A stretch of 64,000 bases of DNA from Janthinobacterium sp. TND4EL3. GTDB lineage: Bacteria; Pseudomonadota; Gammaproteobacteria; Burkholderiales; Burkholderiaceae_D. The notes beneath the pieces were generated by a model that saw only the letters and a program-made list of their open reading frames with translations, made no database searches and had not been told where the DNA came from. The stretch is from NCBI RefSeq assembly GCF_900156175.1, contig NZ_FTMV01000001.1:248001-312000 (forward strand), read 5' to 3'. The translations under genes were made by a program, and so were the position numbers. This document shows positions 44,598 to 53,906 of the stretch, one piece after another (position 1 is the first letter of the stretch; every line of letters begins with the position of its first letter).

Positions 44598-46142
44598 ATG
44601 AAACTCATCCACACCAGCATCCTCGCCTTGAGCCTGGCCGTCGGCAGCGCCTTTGCCGCGCCCGTCAACGTCACCATCGACGTGGCCAAGCCCGGTCCCG
44701 TGATCAACAAGAACGTGTACGGCCAGTTCGCCGAACACCTGGGCACGGGCATCTATGAAGGCATGTGGGTGGGGCCGGAGTCCAGCATTCCGAACACCAA
44801 GGGCTGGCGCAACGACGTGCTGGGCGCGCTGAAACAGCTGCACGTGCCGCTGGTGCGCTGGCCGGGCGGCTGTTTCGCCGATGAATATCACTGGAAGGAC
44901 GGCATCGGCGCGCGCGCCCAGCGCCCGACCAAGGTCAATACCAACTGGGGCGGCGTGGAAGAGTCGAACGCCGTCGGCACGCATGAATTCTTCGACCTGG
45001 CCGAGCTCTTGGGCGCGCAGACCTATATCAACGGCAACCTCGGTTCCGGCACGCCGCAGGAAATGTCCGAATGGCTGGAATACATGACCTCGGACAGCAA
45101 ATCGACCCTGGCCGAACTGCGCCGCAAGAATGGCCGCGCCCAGCCGTACAAGGTCGATTACTTCGGCATCGGCAATGAAGCCTGGGGCTGCGGCGGCAAT
45201 ATGCGCCCGCAGTACTATGCCGACCTGTACAAGCACTATCACACCTTCATGAAGACGCCGGAAAGCGCGCGCCCGAAATTCATCGCCAGCGGTGGCAATG
45301 ACGACGACACCAGCTGGTCCGGCACCCTGAGCCGCGAAATCAAGCCGAACATGATGGACGCCATCAGTTTCCACTACTACACGGTGCCGACCGGCGTGTG
45401 GGAAAAGAAGGGCGCGGCCACGGGCTTTGGCGAAAACGAGTGGATTTCCACCCTGAGCCGCACCCTGCGCATCGATAGCTTGATCAAGAACAATCTCGCC
45501 GCCATCGACAAGAACGATCCCTCGAAAAAGACGGGCTTGTATGTCGATGAATGGGGCACCTGGTACGACGTGGAGCCGGGCACGAACACGGGCTTTTTGT
45601 TCCAGCAAAACAGCTTGCGCGATGCACTCGTCGCCGCCCTGAACTTCAATATCTTCCATGCCCACGCGGACCGCGTGCGCATGACGAATATCGCGCAAAT
45701 GGTCAACGTGCTGCAAGCCATGATCATCACGGACAAGGACAAATATTTCCTCACGCCGACGTATCATGCGTTTGAAATGTACGTGCCGTTCCAGGATGCC
45801 ACGTCCTTGCCGGTTGCCATCGCCAGCAATGGCAAGTACAGCCTGGGCAAGGTCAGCATTCCCGAAGTGAGCGCCTCGGCCGCCCGCGCCAAGGATGGCA
45901 AGGTGTACTTGTCCCTGGTCAACACCAATCCGCACAAGGCCGTCGACGTCAACGTGGCGCTTGCCGGCAAGCCAGTGGCCAGCGTGAACGGCCGCGTGCT
46001 GACCGCAGGCAAGATGGATGCCGTCAACAGCTTTGCGCAACCGCAAGCCGTGCAGCCGGTGGCGTTCAATGCCAAGGCGCAAGGCGGCAAGCTGACCGTG
46101 TCGGTGCCCGCCAAGGCCGTCGTGGTCGTCGCCGTCGAATAA
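44598..46142 (+). CDS. abfA: GH51 alpha-L-arabinofuranosidase, exported
   Basis: Protein of 514 residues with signal peptide (LIHTSILALSLAVGSAFAAP). The barrel contains KNVYGQFAEHLGTGIYEG, VRWPGGCFADEYHWKDG, the acid/base E194 in FGIGNEAWGCGGNM and the nucleophile E318 in GLYVDEWGTWYDVEPG. A C-terminal beta-sandwich follows. It removes L-arabinofuranose from arabinan or arabinoxylan side chains. Many bacterial GH51 enzymes are cytoplasmic, so the signal peptide is notable and places the reaction in the periplasm or outside. It starts 16 bases after GH97 with an AGGAGA site. Confidence 0.93.
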   Translation: MKLIHTSILALSLAVGSAFAAPVNVTIDVAKPGPVINKNVYGQFAEHLGTGIYEGMWVGPESSIPNTKGWRNDVLGALKQLHVPLVRWPGGCFADEYHWKDGIGARAQRPTKVNTNWGGVEESNAVGTHEFFDLAELLGAQTYINGNLGSGTPQEMSEWLEYMTSDSKSTLAELRRKNGRAQPYKVDYFGIGNEAWGCGGNMRPQYYADLYKHYHTFMKTPESARPKFIASGGNDDDTSWSGTLSREIKPNMMDAISFHYYTVPTGVWEKKGAATGFGENEWISTLSRTLRIDSLIKNNLAAIDKNDPSKKTGLYVDEWGTWYDVEPGTNTGFLFQQNSLRDALVAALNFNIFHAHADRVRMTNIAQMVNVLQAMIITDKDKYFLTPTYHAFEMYVPFQDATSLPVAIASNGKYSLGKVSIPEVSASAARAKDGKVYLSLVNTNPHKAVDVNVALAGKPVASVNGRVLTAGKMDAVNSFAQPQAVQPVAFNAKAQGGKLTVSVPAKAVVVVAVE

Positions 46143-46170
46143 GCCGCCAGCTTCCTGCTGTCTACTCTGT

Positions 46171-46198
46171 GCCGGCGCGGGAGCTTTCCTGCGCCGGC
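46171..46198. other. Hairpin between GH51 and GH43 genes
   Basis: GCCGGCGC (46171-46178) and GCGCCGGC (46191-46198) form a perfect 8-base stem with a 12-base loop and no T-run. It may stabilise the upstream mRNA within the hydrolase operon. Confidence 0.55.
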
Positions 46199-46236
46199 CA
46201 GCCGCATCGTGCTGCACGTTGTAGAGAAAGTACTCC

Positions 46237-47784
46237 ATGAACAGAAGAGAAGCTGTACTGGCGCTCGGTAGCGCCATGGCCCTGGCCGCCTGTGGCGGCG
46301 GCGCTTCGTCCGGGGGCGCGCCTGTCGTCTCCGTCACGCCGCCTGTCGTGCCGCCTGTCGTGCCTCCCGTGGTGGTGCCGCCTGTCGTCACGCCGCCCGT
46401 ACAGGGCGCCATCACCTTTATGAATGCCTCCGTGCATGACCCGTCCGTCATCAAGGTGGCCGATACCTATTATGTCTTCGGCTCGCACCTGGCGGCCGCC
46501 AGGTCCACGGACCTGATGAACTGGACGAAGATCGCCGACGGCGTCAACGCCGGCAATCCCCTGTTCAACAATGTCGTCACGGCCTTGGCCGACACCTTTG
46601 CCTGGTCGCAAGTGACCGGGCTGTGGGCACCGGACGTGATCCAGCTCGACAATGGCAAGTTCGCCATGTACTACAACAGCTGCAAGGGCGATTCACCCCG
46701 TTCCGCCATGGGCCTGGCCCTGGCCGACAAGGTGGACGGCCCGTATGTGAACCAGCAGATTTTCCTCAAGTCCGGCATGTGGGGCCAGGTCAGCGAAGAT
46801 GGCGTGACCATCTACGATGCGCTGACGCAGCCGAACGTGGTCGACCCGAACACCTTCCGCGACGCCACGGGCAAGCTGTGGATGATCTACGGCTCGTACT
46901 CGGGTGGCATCTTCATCCTGGCCATGGACCCGGCTACGGGCTTGCCCGTCGCCGGGCAGGGCTATGGCAAGCACGTGATCGGCGGCAACCATAGCCGCAT
47001 CGAGGGCGCCTACGTGCTGTACAGCCCGCAAACGCAGTATTACTACCTGTTCACCTCGTTTGGCGGCCTGGACGCGAACGGCGCCTACAATATGCGCGTG
47101 GCCCGCTCGCGCAACCCGGACGGCCCCTATGTGGATGCGAAGGGCAAGGACATGCGCCAGGTCAAGTCGAATCCCGCCTTGCCCCTGTTCGACGACGCGT
47201 CCATCGCGCCGTTCGGCCAGAAGCTGATGGGCAACCATCAATTCGCGCTGGCGGCCGGGGAGACGGGCACGCCGCCGGGATATGTGTCTCCAGGACACAA
47301 TTCAGCAGTGTACGATGCTGCCACGCAGCAGTATTTCCTCCTCTTCCACACGCGCTTCCCCAACACGGGCGAATTGCACGAGATCCGCGTGCACGAGCTG
47401 TTCATCAATGGCGATGGCTGGCTGGTGGCGGCGCCGTTCCGTTACGTGCCATTGAGCAAGAGCGTCACGCCGCTGGCGGCGCAGGTGGCGGTAGCGGAGG
47501 TGGCGGGCAGCTATCAACTGATCAACCACGGCAAGGATATGTCCACGGCGCTCAAGCTGTCGCAAAATATCGCGCTGCTGGCCGACGGCACGATTGCGGG
47601 GGCGCAGACGGGCACGTGGCAGCACCAGGGCAACAACCTGCTTGCCATCACCCTGGCGTCCGGCGGCCTGTTCAATGGCGTGCTGTCGCGCCAGTGGCAT
47701 GCGAATGCGCAAGCCTTCGTCGTCACGTTCACGGCGCAGTCCATCGACGGCGTGTCGCTGTGGGGCGCCCGCACGGGCACATAA
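46237..47784 (+). CDS. GH43 endo-arabinanase-like lipoprotein
   Basis: Protein of 515 residues. The signal has a lipobox LAAC with lipidated C19 and a twin-arginine-like NRRE start, followed by a Gly/Ser and Pro-Val repeat linker (about 20-57). The GH43 propeller carries base D68 (NASVHDPSVIKV), GLWAPDVIQLDNGKFAMYYN, Asp in VVDPNTFRDATGKLWMIYGS and Glu in NHSRIEGAYVLYSP. A C-terminal beta-barrel domain (about 400-515) resembles the extra domain of arabinan endo-1,5-alpha-arabinanases. The lipid anchor suggests surface or outer-membrane attachment, where it would cut arabinan for the TonB receptor. Confidence 0.87.
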   Translation: MNRREAVLALGSAMALAACGGGASSGGAPVVSVTPPVVPPVVPPVVVPPVVTPPVQGAITFMNASVHDPSVIKVADTYYVFGSHLAAARSTDLMNWTKIADGVNAGNPLFNNVVTALADTFAWSQVTGLWAPDVIQLDNGKFAMYYNSCKGDSPRSAMGLALADKVDGPYVNQQIFLKSGMWGQVSEDGVTIYDALTQPNVVDPNTFRDATGKLWMIYGSYSGGIFILAMDPATGLPVAGQGYGKHVIGGNHSRIEGAYVLYSPQTQYYYLFTSFGGLDANGAYNMRVARSRNPDGPYVDAKGKDMRQVKSNPALPLFDDASIAPFGQKLMGNHQFALAAGETGTPPGYVSPGHNSAVYDAATQQYFLLFHTRFPNTGELHEIRVHELFINGDGWLVAAPFRYVPLSKSVTPLAAQVAVAEVAGSYQLINHGKDMSTALKLSQNIALLADGTIAGAQTGTWQHQGNNLLAITLASGGLFNGVLSRQWHANAQAFVVTFTAQSIDGVSLWGARTGT

Positions 47785-47804
47785 AGTAACAATCAAGGAG
47801 AACC

Positions 47805-48839
47805 ATGATGCAAACGCTCAAGCGCGGCCTGGCCGCCGTTACCGCCACCCTGCTGGCGCTGTCCTGCCATGCCGCGCAAGTGAGCGTGCACGACCCCGTG
47901 ATGGCCAGGGAAGGCGACACGTATTACCTGTACAGCACGGGACCGGGCATCACCTTCTACAGCTCGAAGAATATGGTCGACTGGCAACCGGAAGGGCGCG
48001 TCTTCGCGGGCCAGCCTGTCTGGGCGAAGACGGCCGCGCCCTCGTTTGACGACCATATCTGGGCGCCCGACGTGCAGTTTCATGATGGCAAGTATTACCT
48101 GTACTACTCGGTGTCCGGCTTCGGCAAGAACACCTCGGGCATCGGCGTGACCGTCAACACGACCTTGAATCCCCGCTCGCCCGACTACCGCTGGGTCGAC
48201 CAGGGCATGCTGCTGCAATCGGTGCCCGAGCGCGACGAGTGGAACGCCATCGATTCGAACATCGTCACCGACAAGCAGGGCACGCCGTGGATGGCCTTCG
48301 GTTCGTTCTGGAACGGCATCAAGCTGGTGAAATTGACGCCCGACTGGACGCGTATTGCGGAACCGCAAGAGTGGCACTCCTTGGCGCGCCGCGTGCCGCT
48401 GCCGCCGCGCGCGGGCGAATTCAAGCCCGCGCCCGAGGAAATCGAAGCGCCGTTCATCTTCCAGCGCGGCAGCGATTACTTCCTCTTCGTTTCCTGGGGT
48501 CTGTGCTGCCAGAAGGAAAAAAGCACTTACCACTTGGCCGTGGGCCGTTCGAAAAGCGTGACGGGGCCGTATCTGGACAAGGATGGCCGCGACATGGCGC
48601 AGGGTGGCGGCACGGTGGTCTTGAAAGGCGACAAGGATTGGCGGGGCCTGGGCCACAACAGCGCCTACACGTTTGACGGCAAGGATTACCTGGTGCTGCA
48701 CGCCTACGAGACGGCGGATAACTATTTGCAGAAGCTCAAGATCTTGCCCATGACGTGGGACAAGGACGGCTGGCCGCAGGTGGACCCGCGCGACTTGAAC
48801 CGCTACCAGAGCAAGCAGTTACCCGCTGCCAAACCGTAA
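47805..48839 (+). CDS. GH43 arabinan endo-1,5-alpha-L-arabinosidase, exported
   Basis: Protein of 344 residues with signal sequence MQTLKRGLAAVTATLLALSC. It is a compact single-domain arabinanase: catalytic Asp in QVSVHDPVMAREGDTYYLYS, HIWAPDVQFHDGKYYLYYSV, Asp in WNAIDSNIVTDKQGTPWMAF and acid Glu in EIEAPFIFQRGSDYFLFVSW. The GLCCQKEKSTYHLAVGRS segment is characteristic of the Arb43A-like group. It starts 20 bases after the lipoprotein gene with a GGAG site. Two arabinanases with different architectures suggest one anchored and one soluble enzyme. Confidence 0.9.
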   Translation: MMQTLKRGLAAVTATLLALSCHAAQVSVHDPVMAREGDTYYLYSTGPGITFYSSKNMVDWQPEGRVFAGQPVWAKTAAPSFDDHIWAPDVQFHDGKYYLYYSVSGFGKNTSGIGVTVNTTLNPRSPDYRWVDQGMLLQSVPERDEWNAIDSNIVTDKQGTPWMAFGSFWNGIKLVKLTPDWTRIAEPQEWHSLARRVPLPPRAGEFKPAPEEIEAPFIFQRGSDYFLFVSWGLCCQKEKSTYHLAVGRSKSVTGPYLDKDGRDMAQGGGTVVLKGDKDWRGLGHNSAYTFDGKDYLVLHAYETADNYLQKLKILPMTWDKDGWPQVDPRDLNRYQSKQLPAAKP

Positions 48840-48848
48840 AGGTCTGCC

Positions 48849-51215
48849 ATGAAAACAACCTTGCTGACGCTGGCGCTGGCCGCCGGCGGACTGCTTGCGC
48901 CTGCGGTGCAGGCGGCCGAGCTGTTTCCCCTGTCGTCCGTGCGCCTCGGTGCGGGACCGTTTCTCGACGCGCAGACGACCGACTTGCACTACCTGCTGGC
49001 CTTCGACCCGGATAAGCTGCTGGCGCCCTTCCGCCGCGAGGCGGGCTTGCCGCAGATCCAGCCCAGCTATGGCAACTGGGAAGCGACTGGCCTGGACGGC
49101 CACATGGGCGGGCATTATCTGTCCGCGCTGGCCCTGATGGTGGCGTCCACGGGCGACGCACAGGCGCGCGCACGCCTCGACTACATGCTGGCGCAGCTGA
49201 AGCAATGCCAGGACGCCAATGGCAATGGTTACCTGGGCGGCATACCGGACGGCAATGCCGCCTGGCAAGCCATCGCCAAGGGAGAAATGCAGGCCGACAC
49301 CTTCTCCGTCAACGGTCGTTGGGTGCCGTGGTACAACCTGCACAAGGTATTTGCCGGCTTGCGCGACGCCTACCAGTACACCGGCAATGTCGAGGCGAAA
49401 ACCATGCTGGTGGCCCTGTCGGACTGGGCCGTGAAACTGTCGGCCTCGCTCACCGACGCACAGATGCAAGCCATGCTGCGCGCCGAGCACGGCGGCATGA
49501 ACGAGGTGCTGGCCGACGTCTACGCGATGACGGGCGAGCAAAAGTACCTGGACCTGGCCGTGCGCTTTTCGCACCAGGCCGTCTTGCAGCCCCTGGCGGC
49601 CCGTCAGGACAAGCTGACGGGCCTGCATGCAAATACGCAAATCCCGAAAGTGATCGGCTTCGAGCGCATCGGCGCCTTGACGGGCCGGCGTGACTGGCAG
49701 CAGGCGGCGCAATTTTTTTGGCAAACCGTGCACGACAAGCGCACGGTGGCCATCGGCGGCAACAGCGTCAAGGAGCACTTCCACGACGAACACGACTTTA
49801 GCTCGATGGTGGAGGAAGTCGAAGGCCCGGAAACGTGCAATACCTACAATATGCTCAAGCTCACGCAGCAGCTGTTCCGCCGCGACGAGCAGGTCCAATA
49901 CGCGGATTACTACGAGCGCGCCCTGTACAACCATATTTTGTCGTCGCAGCGCCCCGGCACGGGCGGCTTCGTGTATTTCACGCCCATGCGCCCGAATCAC
50001 TACCGCGTGTATTCGCAAGTGGACAAGGGCATGTGGTGCTGCGTGGGTTCCGGCATCGAAAGCCAGGCCAAGTATGGCGAGTTCATCTATGCGCATGACG
50101 GCGACGCGCTGTACGTGAACCTGTTCATGGCCTCCACCCTGGATTGGAAAGAGCAGGGCGTCACGATTACCCAGAGTACGCAGTTCCCGGACCGGGACAC
50201 GACGCACATCACGCTTGGCCAATTCACGGGCAATAAAACCTTCAGCCTGAAGATCCGCTATCCGCAGTGGGTAGCCAGGGGCAAGCTGCGGTTGAAGCTC
50301 AACGGCAAGACCCTGCGCGTGGCTGGCATACCGGGCGAGTACGTGACGATCACGCGCGCGTGGAAGGCAGGCGACAAGGTCGACGTGACCTTGCCCATGA
50401 CGACGCGCCTGGAACAGATGCCGGACCAGTCGAACTACTATGCCGTGCTGCACGGCCCCATCGTGCTGGCCGCCAGGACGCAGCCGTTCGCCAATGAACA
50501 ACTGAACTATTTTGCCGACGACACGCGCATGGGCCATATCGCCCAGGGGCAAGTGTGTCCGCTGGAATCGTCGCCGCTGTTCGTCAGCGACAGCAAGGAT
50601 TTCATGCGGAGAATCAAGCCCGTAAAGGGCCAGCCGCTGACGTTTACGGCGCCCGGATTGATCCAGGGCAAGAATGCGGCCACCTTGCGGCTGATTCCCT
50701 TTTTCCGCCTGCACGACGCGCGCTACATGCTGTACTGGCCCGTCTCCACGCCCGCGAAGCTGGCGCAGCTGCAGGATGCCACGCGCCAGGCGCAAGCCGA
50801 GCGCCTGGCCCTCGATGCGCAGACCATCGACCAGGTGGCGCCGGGGCAGCAGCAGCCGGAATCGGACCATTTTTTCAAGGCCGAAGGGGGAGAAAACGGC
50901 GTCAACAAGGGCCGGCACTGGCGCCATGCGACGGGCTGGTTCAGCTATGAGCTCAGCGACCCGAAGAGCGAAGCGGCAACCTTGCGCCTGACCCTGTCCA
51001 CGCTCGATGCGGGCAGGACCTTCGACGTGCTGCTCAACGGCGTCAAGCTGCAGACCGTGGCCGTGGCGGCCGATGCGCCGCAGGAACTGCATACGGTCGA
51101 TATCGCCGTGCCTGCGGACCTGGTCGCGGCCGCCAAGGGCAAGCTGGTGGTGAAATTTGTCGCCGGCAAGGACTCCGTGGCCGGTGGCCTGTACGGGCTG
51201 CGCCTGCTGCGCTGA
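48849..51215 (+). CDS. GH127/GH146 beta-L-arabinofuranosidase, exported
   Basis: Protein of 788 residues with signal peptide (MKTTLLTLALAAGGLLAPAV). An alpha/alpha-barrel carries the zinc-thiolate active site. E328 and C330 in EVEGPETCNTYNMLKLTQ and the pair C397/C398 in GMWCCVGSGIESQAKYGEFI match the Glu-Cys-Cys-Cys arrangement of GH127-type enzymes, in which one Cys of the pair is the nucleophile. Beta-sandwich domains follow. It cleaves beta-linked L-arabinofuranose, found in plant cell-wall glycoproteins and at some arabinan ends. GH146 and GH127 could not be separated by eye. Last gene before operator C. Confidence 0.88.
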   Translation: MKTTLLTLALAAGGLLAPAVQAAELFPLSSVRLGAGPFLDAQTTDLHYLLAFDPDKLLAPFRREAGLPQIQPSYGNWEATGLDGHMGGHYLSALALMVASTGDAQARARLDYMLAQLKQCQDANGNGYLGGIPDGNAAWQAIAKGEMQADTFSVNGRWVPWYNLHKVFAGLRDAYQYTGNVEAKTMLVALSDWAVKLSASLTDAQMQAMLRAEHGGMNEVLADVYAMTGEQKYLDLAVRFSHQAVLQPLAARQDKLTGLHANTQIPKVIGFERIGALTGRRDWQQAAQFFWQTVHDKRTVAIGGNSVKEHFHDEHDFSSMVEEVEGPETCNTYNMLKLTQQLFRRDEQVQYADYYERALYNHILSSQRPGTGGFVYFTPMRPNHYRVYSQVDKGMWCCVGSGIESQAKYGEFIYAHDGDALYVNLFMASTLDWKEQGVTITQSTQFPDRDTTHITLGQFTGNKTFSLKIRYPQWVARGKLRLKLNGKTLRVAGIPGEYVTITRAWKAGDKVDVTLPMTTRLEQMPDQSNYYAVLHGPIVLAARTQPFANEQLNYFADDTRMGHIAQGQVCPLESSPLFVSDSKDFMRRIKPVKGQPLTFTAPGLIQGKNAATLRLIPFFRLHDARYMLYWPVSTPAKLAQLQDATRQAQAERLALDAQTIDQVAPGQQQPESDHFFKAEGGENGVNKGRHWRHATGWFSYELSDPKSEAATLRLTLSTLDAGRTFDVLLNGVKLQTVAVAADAPQELHTVDIAVPADLVAAAKGKLVVKFVAGKDSVAGGLYGLRLLR

Positions 51216-51243
51216 GGGGGAGGGGAGGATGGCCTCCCTCTAC

Positions 51244-51263
51244 CGATACGCAAATCGGTATCG
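51244..51263. promoter_or_regulatory. Arabinose-locus operator C (ABC transporter operon)
   Basis: Perfect dyad CGATAC-GCAAATCG-GTATCG. TTGATTGGA is at 51278-51286 and TACCAT at 51306-51311, with the same 34- and 22-base spacings as operators A and B. The half-site differs (GATAC for GATAT), and the partner half-site changes with it, which supports selection for symmetry. Confidence 0.8.
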
Positions 51264-51380
51264 CAAGCGAAAAAGAATTGATTGGATGGCTATGTTGCTT
51301 TCTCCTACCATGGGTTCATAAAAAACCGCCCATCCGGCATCCGGCTGTGATGGTATTCCAATAAAAAACTGGAGACAAGA

Positions 51381-52355
51381 ATGACCTTGAGCCGCCGCAC
51401 CCTCCTCGCCAGCGCCATGCTGCTGGCCGCTTCTGCCACCACCTTGGCTACCTCGTCCGCGTTTGCCGCCAAGCCCCTCGTCATGGGTTTTTCGCAGGTA
51501 GGCGCCGAGAGCGAATGGCGCACCGCCAATACCGTCTCCATCAAGGATGCTGCCAAGAAAGATGGCGTCACCCTGAAATTTGCCGATGCGCAGCAAAAGC
51601 AGGAAAACCAGGTCAAGGCGCTGCGCTCCTTCATCGCGCAAAAGGTCGATGTGATCGCCTTTTCGCCCGTGGTCGAGTCGGGCTGGGATACGGTCTTGCG
51701 CGAAGCCAAGGCCGCCAAGATTCCCGTCATCCTGACGGACCGCGCCGTCAACGTGGCCGACAAGTCGCTGTACGTGACCTTCATCGGTTCCGATTTCGTG
51801 GAAGAGGGCCGCCGCGCCGGCCAATGGCTGCTGGACTATGCCAAGAAAACCCCGGATGCCACCCTGAACATCGTCGAACTGCAGGGCACGGTCGGTTCCG
51901 CACCGGCCATCGACCGCAAGGAAGGCTTCCAGGAAGTCATCGGCAAGAATCCGAAGATGAAGATCATCCGTTCGCAAACGGGCGACTTTACGCGCGCCAA
52001 GGGCAAGGAAGTGATGGAAGCGTTCCTCAAGGCCGAAGGCAAGAAGATCAACGTCTTGTATGCGCACAATGACGACATGGCCATCGGCGCCATCCAGGCC
52101 ATCGAAGAAGCGGGCATGAAACCGGGCAAGGACATCATCATCATCTCCATCGATGGCGTCAAAGGCGCGTTCGAAGCCATGATCGCCGGCAAGCTGAACG
52201 TCACCGTCGAGTGCAGCCCGTTGCTGGGCCCGCAACTGATGTCCATCGCCCGCGACGTGGTGGCCGGTAAACCCGTGCCGGCGCGCATCACGACGGTGGA
52301 AGGCGTGTTCCCTGCCGAGGTGGCCGCCAAGGAATTTCCGAACCGTAAGTACTAA
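51381..52355 (+). CDS. Sugar ABC transporter substrate-binding protein (YtfQ-like)
   Basis: Periplasmic binding protein of 324 residues. The signal region has a twin-arginine-like start (LSRRTLLASAMLLAASATTL). The mature part begins KPLVMGFSQVGAESEWRTAN, characteristic of YtfQ, which binds furanose sugars (galactofuranose; related proteins bind arabinofuranose). FSPVVESGWDTVLREAKAAK, NVLYAHNDDMAIGAIQAIEE and IISIDGVKGAFEAMIAGKLN are the hinge and binding-lobe motifs. In this locus L-arabinofuranose is the likely ligand. First gene of a four-gene importer operon under operator C. Confidence 0.9.
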   Translation: MTLSRRTLLASAMLLAASATTLATSSAFAAKPLVMGFSQVGAESEWRTANTVSIKDAAKKDGVTLKFADAQQKQENQVKALRSFIAQKVDVIAFSPVVESGWDTVLREAKAAKIPVILTDRAVNVADKSLYVTFIGSDFVEEGRRAGQWLLDYAKKTPDATLNIVELQGTVGSAPAIDRKEGFQEVIGKNPKMKIIRSQTGDFTRAKGKEVMEAFLKAEGKKINVLYAHNDDMAIGAIQAIEEAGMKPGKDIIIISIDGVKGAFEAMIAGKLNVTVECSPLLGPQLMSIARDVVAGKPVPARITTVEGVFPAEVAAKEFPNRKY

Positions 52356-52364
52356 GCTTGCCGC

Positions 52365-53906
52365 ATGATGAAGACGCAAGCGCATCACATGGCCGCGCCA
52401 GCTCCCCTGCTGGAGTTGCGCGGCATCAGCAAAGCCTTTCCCGGCGTCAAAGCCCTCAGCGACGTTGCCCTGCGCCTGTATCCGGGCGAAGTGCACACCC
52501 TGATGGGGCAGAACGGCGCGGGGAAATCGACGCTGATCAAGGTGCTGACGGGCGTCTACACGCCCGACAGCGGCCAGATTTTGCTCGATGGCAAGCCCAT
52601 CGCCCCCGCGTCCACCTCGGACGCGCAGGCGCTCGGCATCAGCACCGTGTACCAGGAAGTCAATCTGTGCCCGAACCTGTCGGTGGCGGAAAACATCTTT
52701 ATCGGCCGCTACCCGCGCCGCTTCGGGGCTATCGACTGGCGTGCCATGCAGCAGCAGGCGCGTGCCTTGCTGCAGCAATTGCAGATCGATATCGACGTCA
52801 CGGCGCAACTGTCCAGCTTTCCGCTGGCCATCCAGCAAATGGTGGCCATTTCGCGCGCGCTGAACATTTCGGCCCGCGTGCTGATCCTCGACGAACCCAC
52901 GTCCAGCCTGGACGAGGCGGAAGTCCATCTGCTGTTTTCCGTGCTGCGCCGTCTGCGCGCGCAGGGCATGGCGATCCTGTTCGTGACCCACTTTCTCGAT
53001 CAGACCTACGCCATTTCCGACCGCATCACGGTCATGCGCAATGGCGAGCGCGAAGGAGAGTATGCGTGCAGCGAACTGTCGCGCCTGGCGCTGGTGAACA
53101 AGATGATCGGCGTGGCCGCCGATACGCAGGAGCAAGAGCTTGATCTGGCGCAAGAAGCGGGCGCGGCCAGCTTCGGTCCGAACGTGCTGGAAGCAACAGG
53201 GCTGGGCCGCAAGGGCGCCTTGCTGCCCATGGATTTCCACATCCGCCAGGGTGAATTGCTGGGCCTGGCCGGCTTGCTCGGCTCGGGCCGCACGGAACTG
53301 GCACGCTTGCTGTTTGGCGCCGACAAGGCCGATTCGGGCACGATCACCATGCAGGGCCAGCCGCGCCACTTCAATGTGCCGCGCGATGCGATTGCCCGCG
53401 ACATCGGTTTTTGCTCGGAAGACCGCAAGCACGAGGGCGCGATTTTGTCGCTGTCCGTGCGCGAAAACATTATATTGGCCTTGCAAGCCCGCACGGGCTT
53501 GCTGCGCGCCATCCCGTTCAAACGCCAGCAGGCGCTGGCCGACGAATATGTGAAAGCGCTGGGCATCAAGACGGCCAGCATCGAAACGCCCATCGGCAGC
53601 CTGTCGGGCGGCAATCAGCAGAAGGCCTTGCTGGCGCGCTGGCTGGTGACCTCGCCCGCCATGCTGATTTTAGACGAACCGACGCGCGGCATCGACGTGC
53701 GCGCCAAGCAGGAAATCATGAGCTATGTCAGCAAACTGTGCCGCAAAGGCATGGCGATCCTGTTCATTTCGTCCGAATTGCCCGAAGTGCTGCGCTGCAG
53801 CGACCGCATCCTGGTCATGCGCGACCGCAAGGCCTGCGGAGATTATGCGCGGGGCCAGCTCGATGATAGTTCTGTGCTTCAAGTGATTGCCGGAGAGACC
53901 GCATGA
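52365..53906 (+). CDS. Sugar ABC transporter ATP-binding protein (YtfR-like)
   Basis: Tandem ATPase of 513 residues. The first domain has Walker A GQNGAGKST at 48-56, a Q-loop in STVYQEVNLCPNLSVAENIF, a degenerate signature LSSFPLAIQQMVAISRAL and Walker B RVLILDEPTSSLDEAE. The second domain has a non-canonical Walker A (GLLGSGRTELARLLFG) but a standard signature IGSLSGGNQQKALLARWLV and Walker B MLILDEPTRGIDVRA. This asymmetry is normal for ribose/galactose-type importers. It starts 9 bases after the binding-protein stop and overlaps the next permease gene by 4 bases. Confidence 0.93.
   Translation: MMKTQAHHMAAPAPLLELRGISKAFPGVKALSDVALRLYPGEVHTLMGQNGAGKSTLIKVLTGVYTPDSGQILLDGKPIAPASTSDAQALGISTVYQEVNLCPNLSVAENIFIGRYPRRFGAIDWRAMQQQARALLQQLQIDIDVTAQLSSFPLAIQQMVAISRALNISARVLILDEPTSSLDEAEVHLLFSVLRRLRAQGMAILFVTHFLDQTYAISDRITVMRNGEREGEYACSELSRLALVNKMIGVAADTQEQELDLAQEAGAASFGPNVLEATGLGRKGALLPMDFHIRQGELLGLAGLLGSGRTELARLLFGADKADSGTITMQGQPRHFNVPRDAIARDIGFCSEDRKHEGAILSLSVRENIILALQARTGLLRAIPFKRQQALADEYVKALGIKTASIETPIGSLSGGNQQKALLARWLVTSPAMLILDEPTRGIDVRAKQEIMSYVSKLCRKGMAILFISSELPEVLRCSDRILVMRDRKACGDYARGQLDDSSVLQVIAGETA

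Noticed and set aside
46310..46410. Short tandem repeats as a possible CRISPR or minisatellite
   Set aside because: The repeated CCGCCTGTCGT units encode the Pro-Val linker of the arabinanase lipoprotein. They are in frame, irregular in length and have no spacers.
51216..51243. Terminator after the GH127/146 gene
   Set aside because: Only a short imperfect G/C stem (GGGAGG/CCTCCC) without a T-run is present; support is too weak to annotate.
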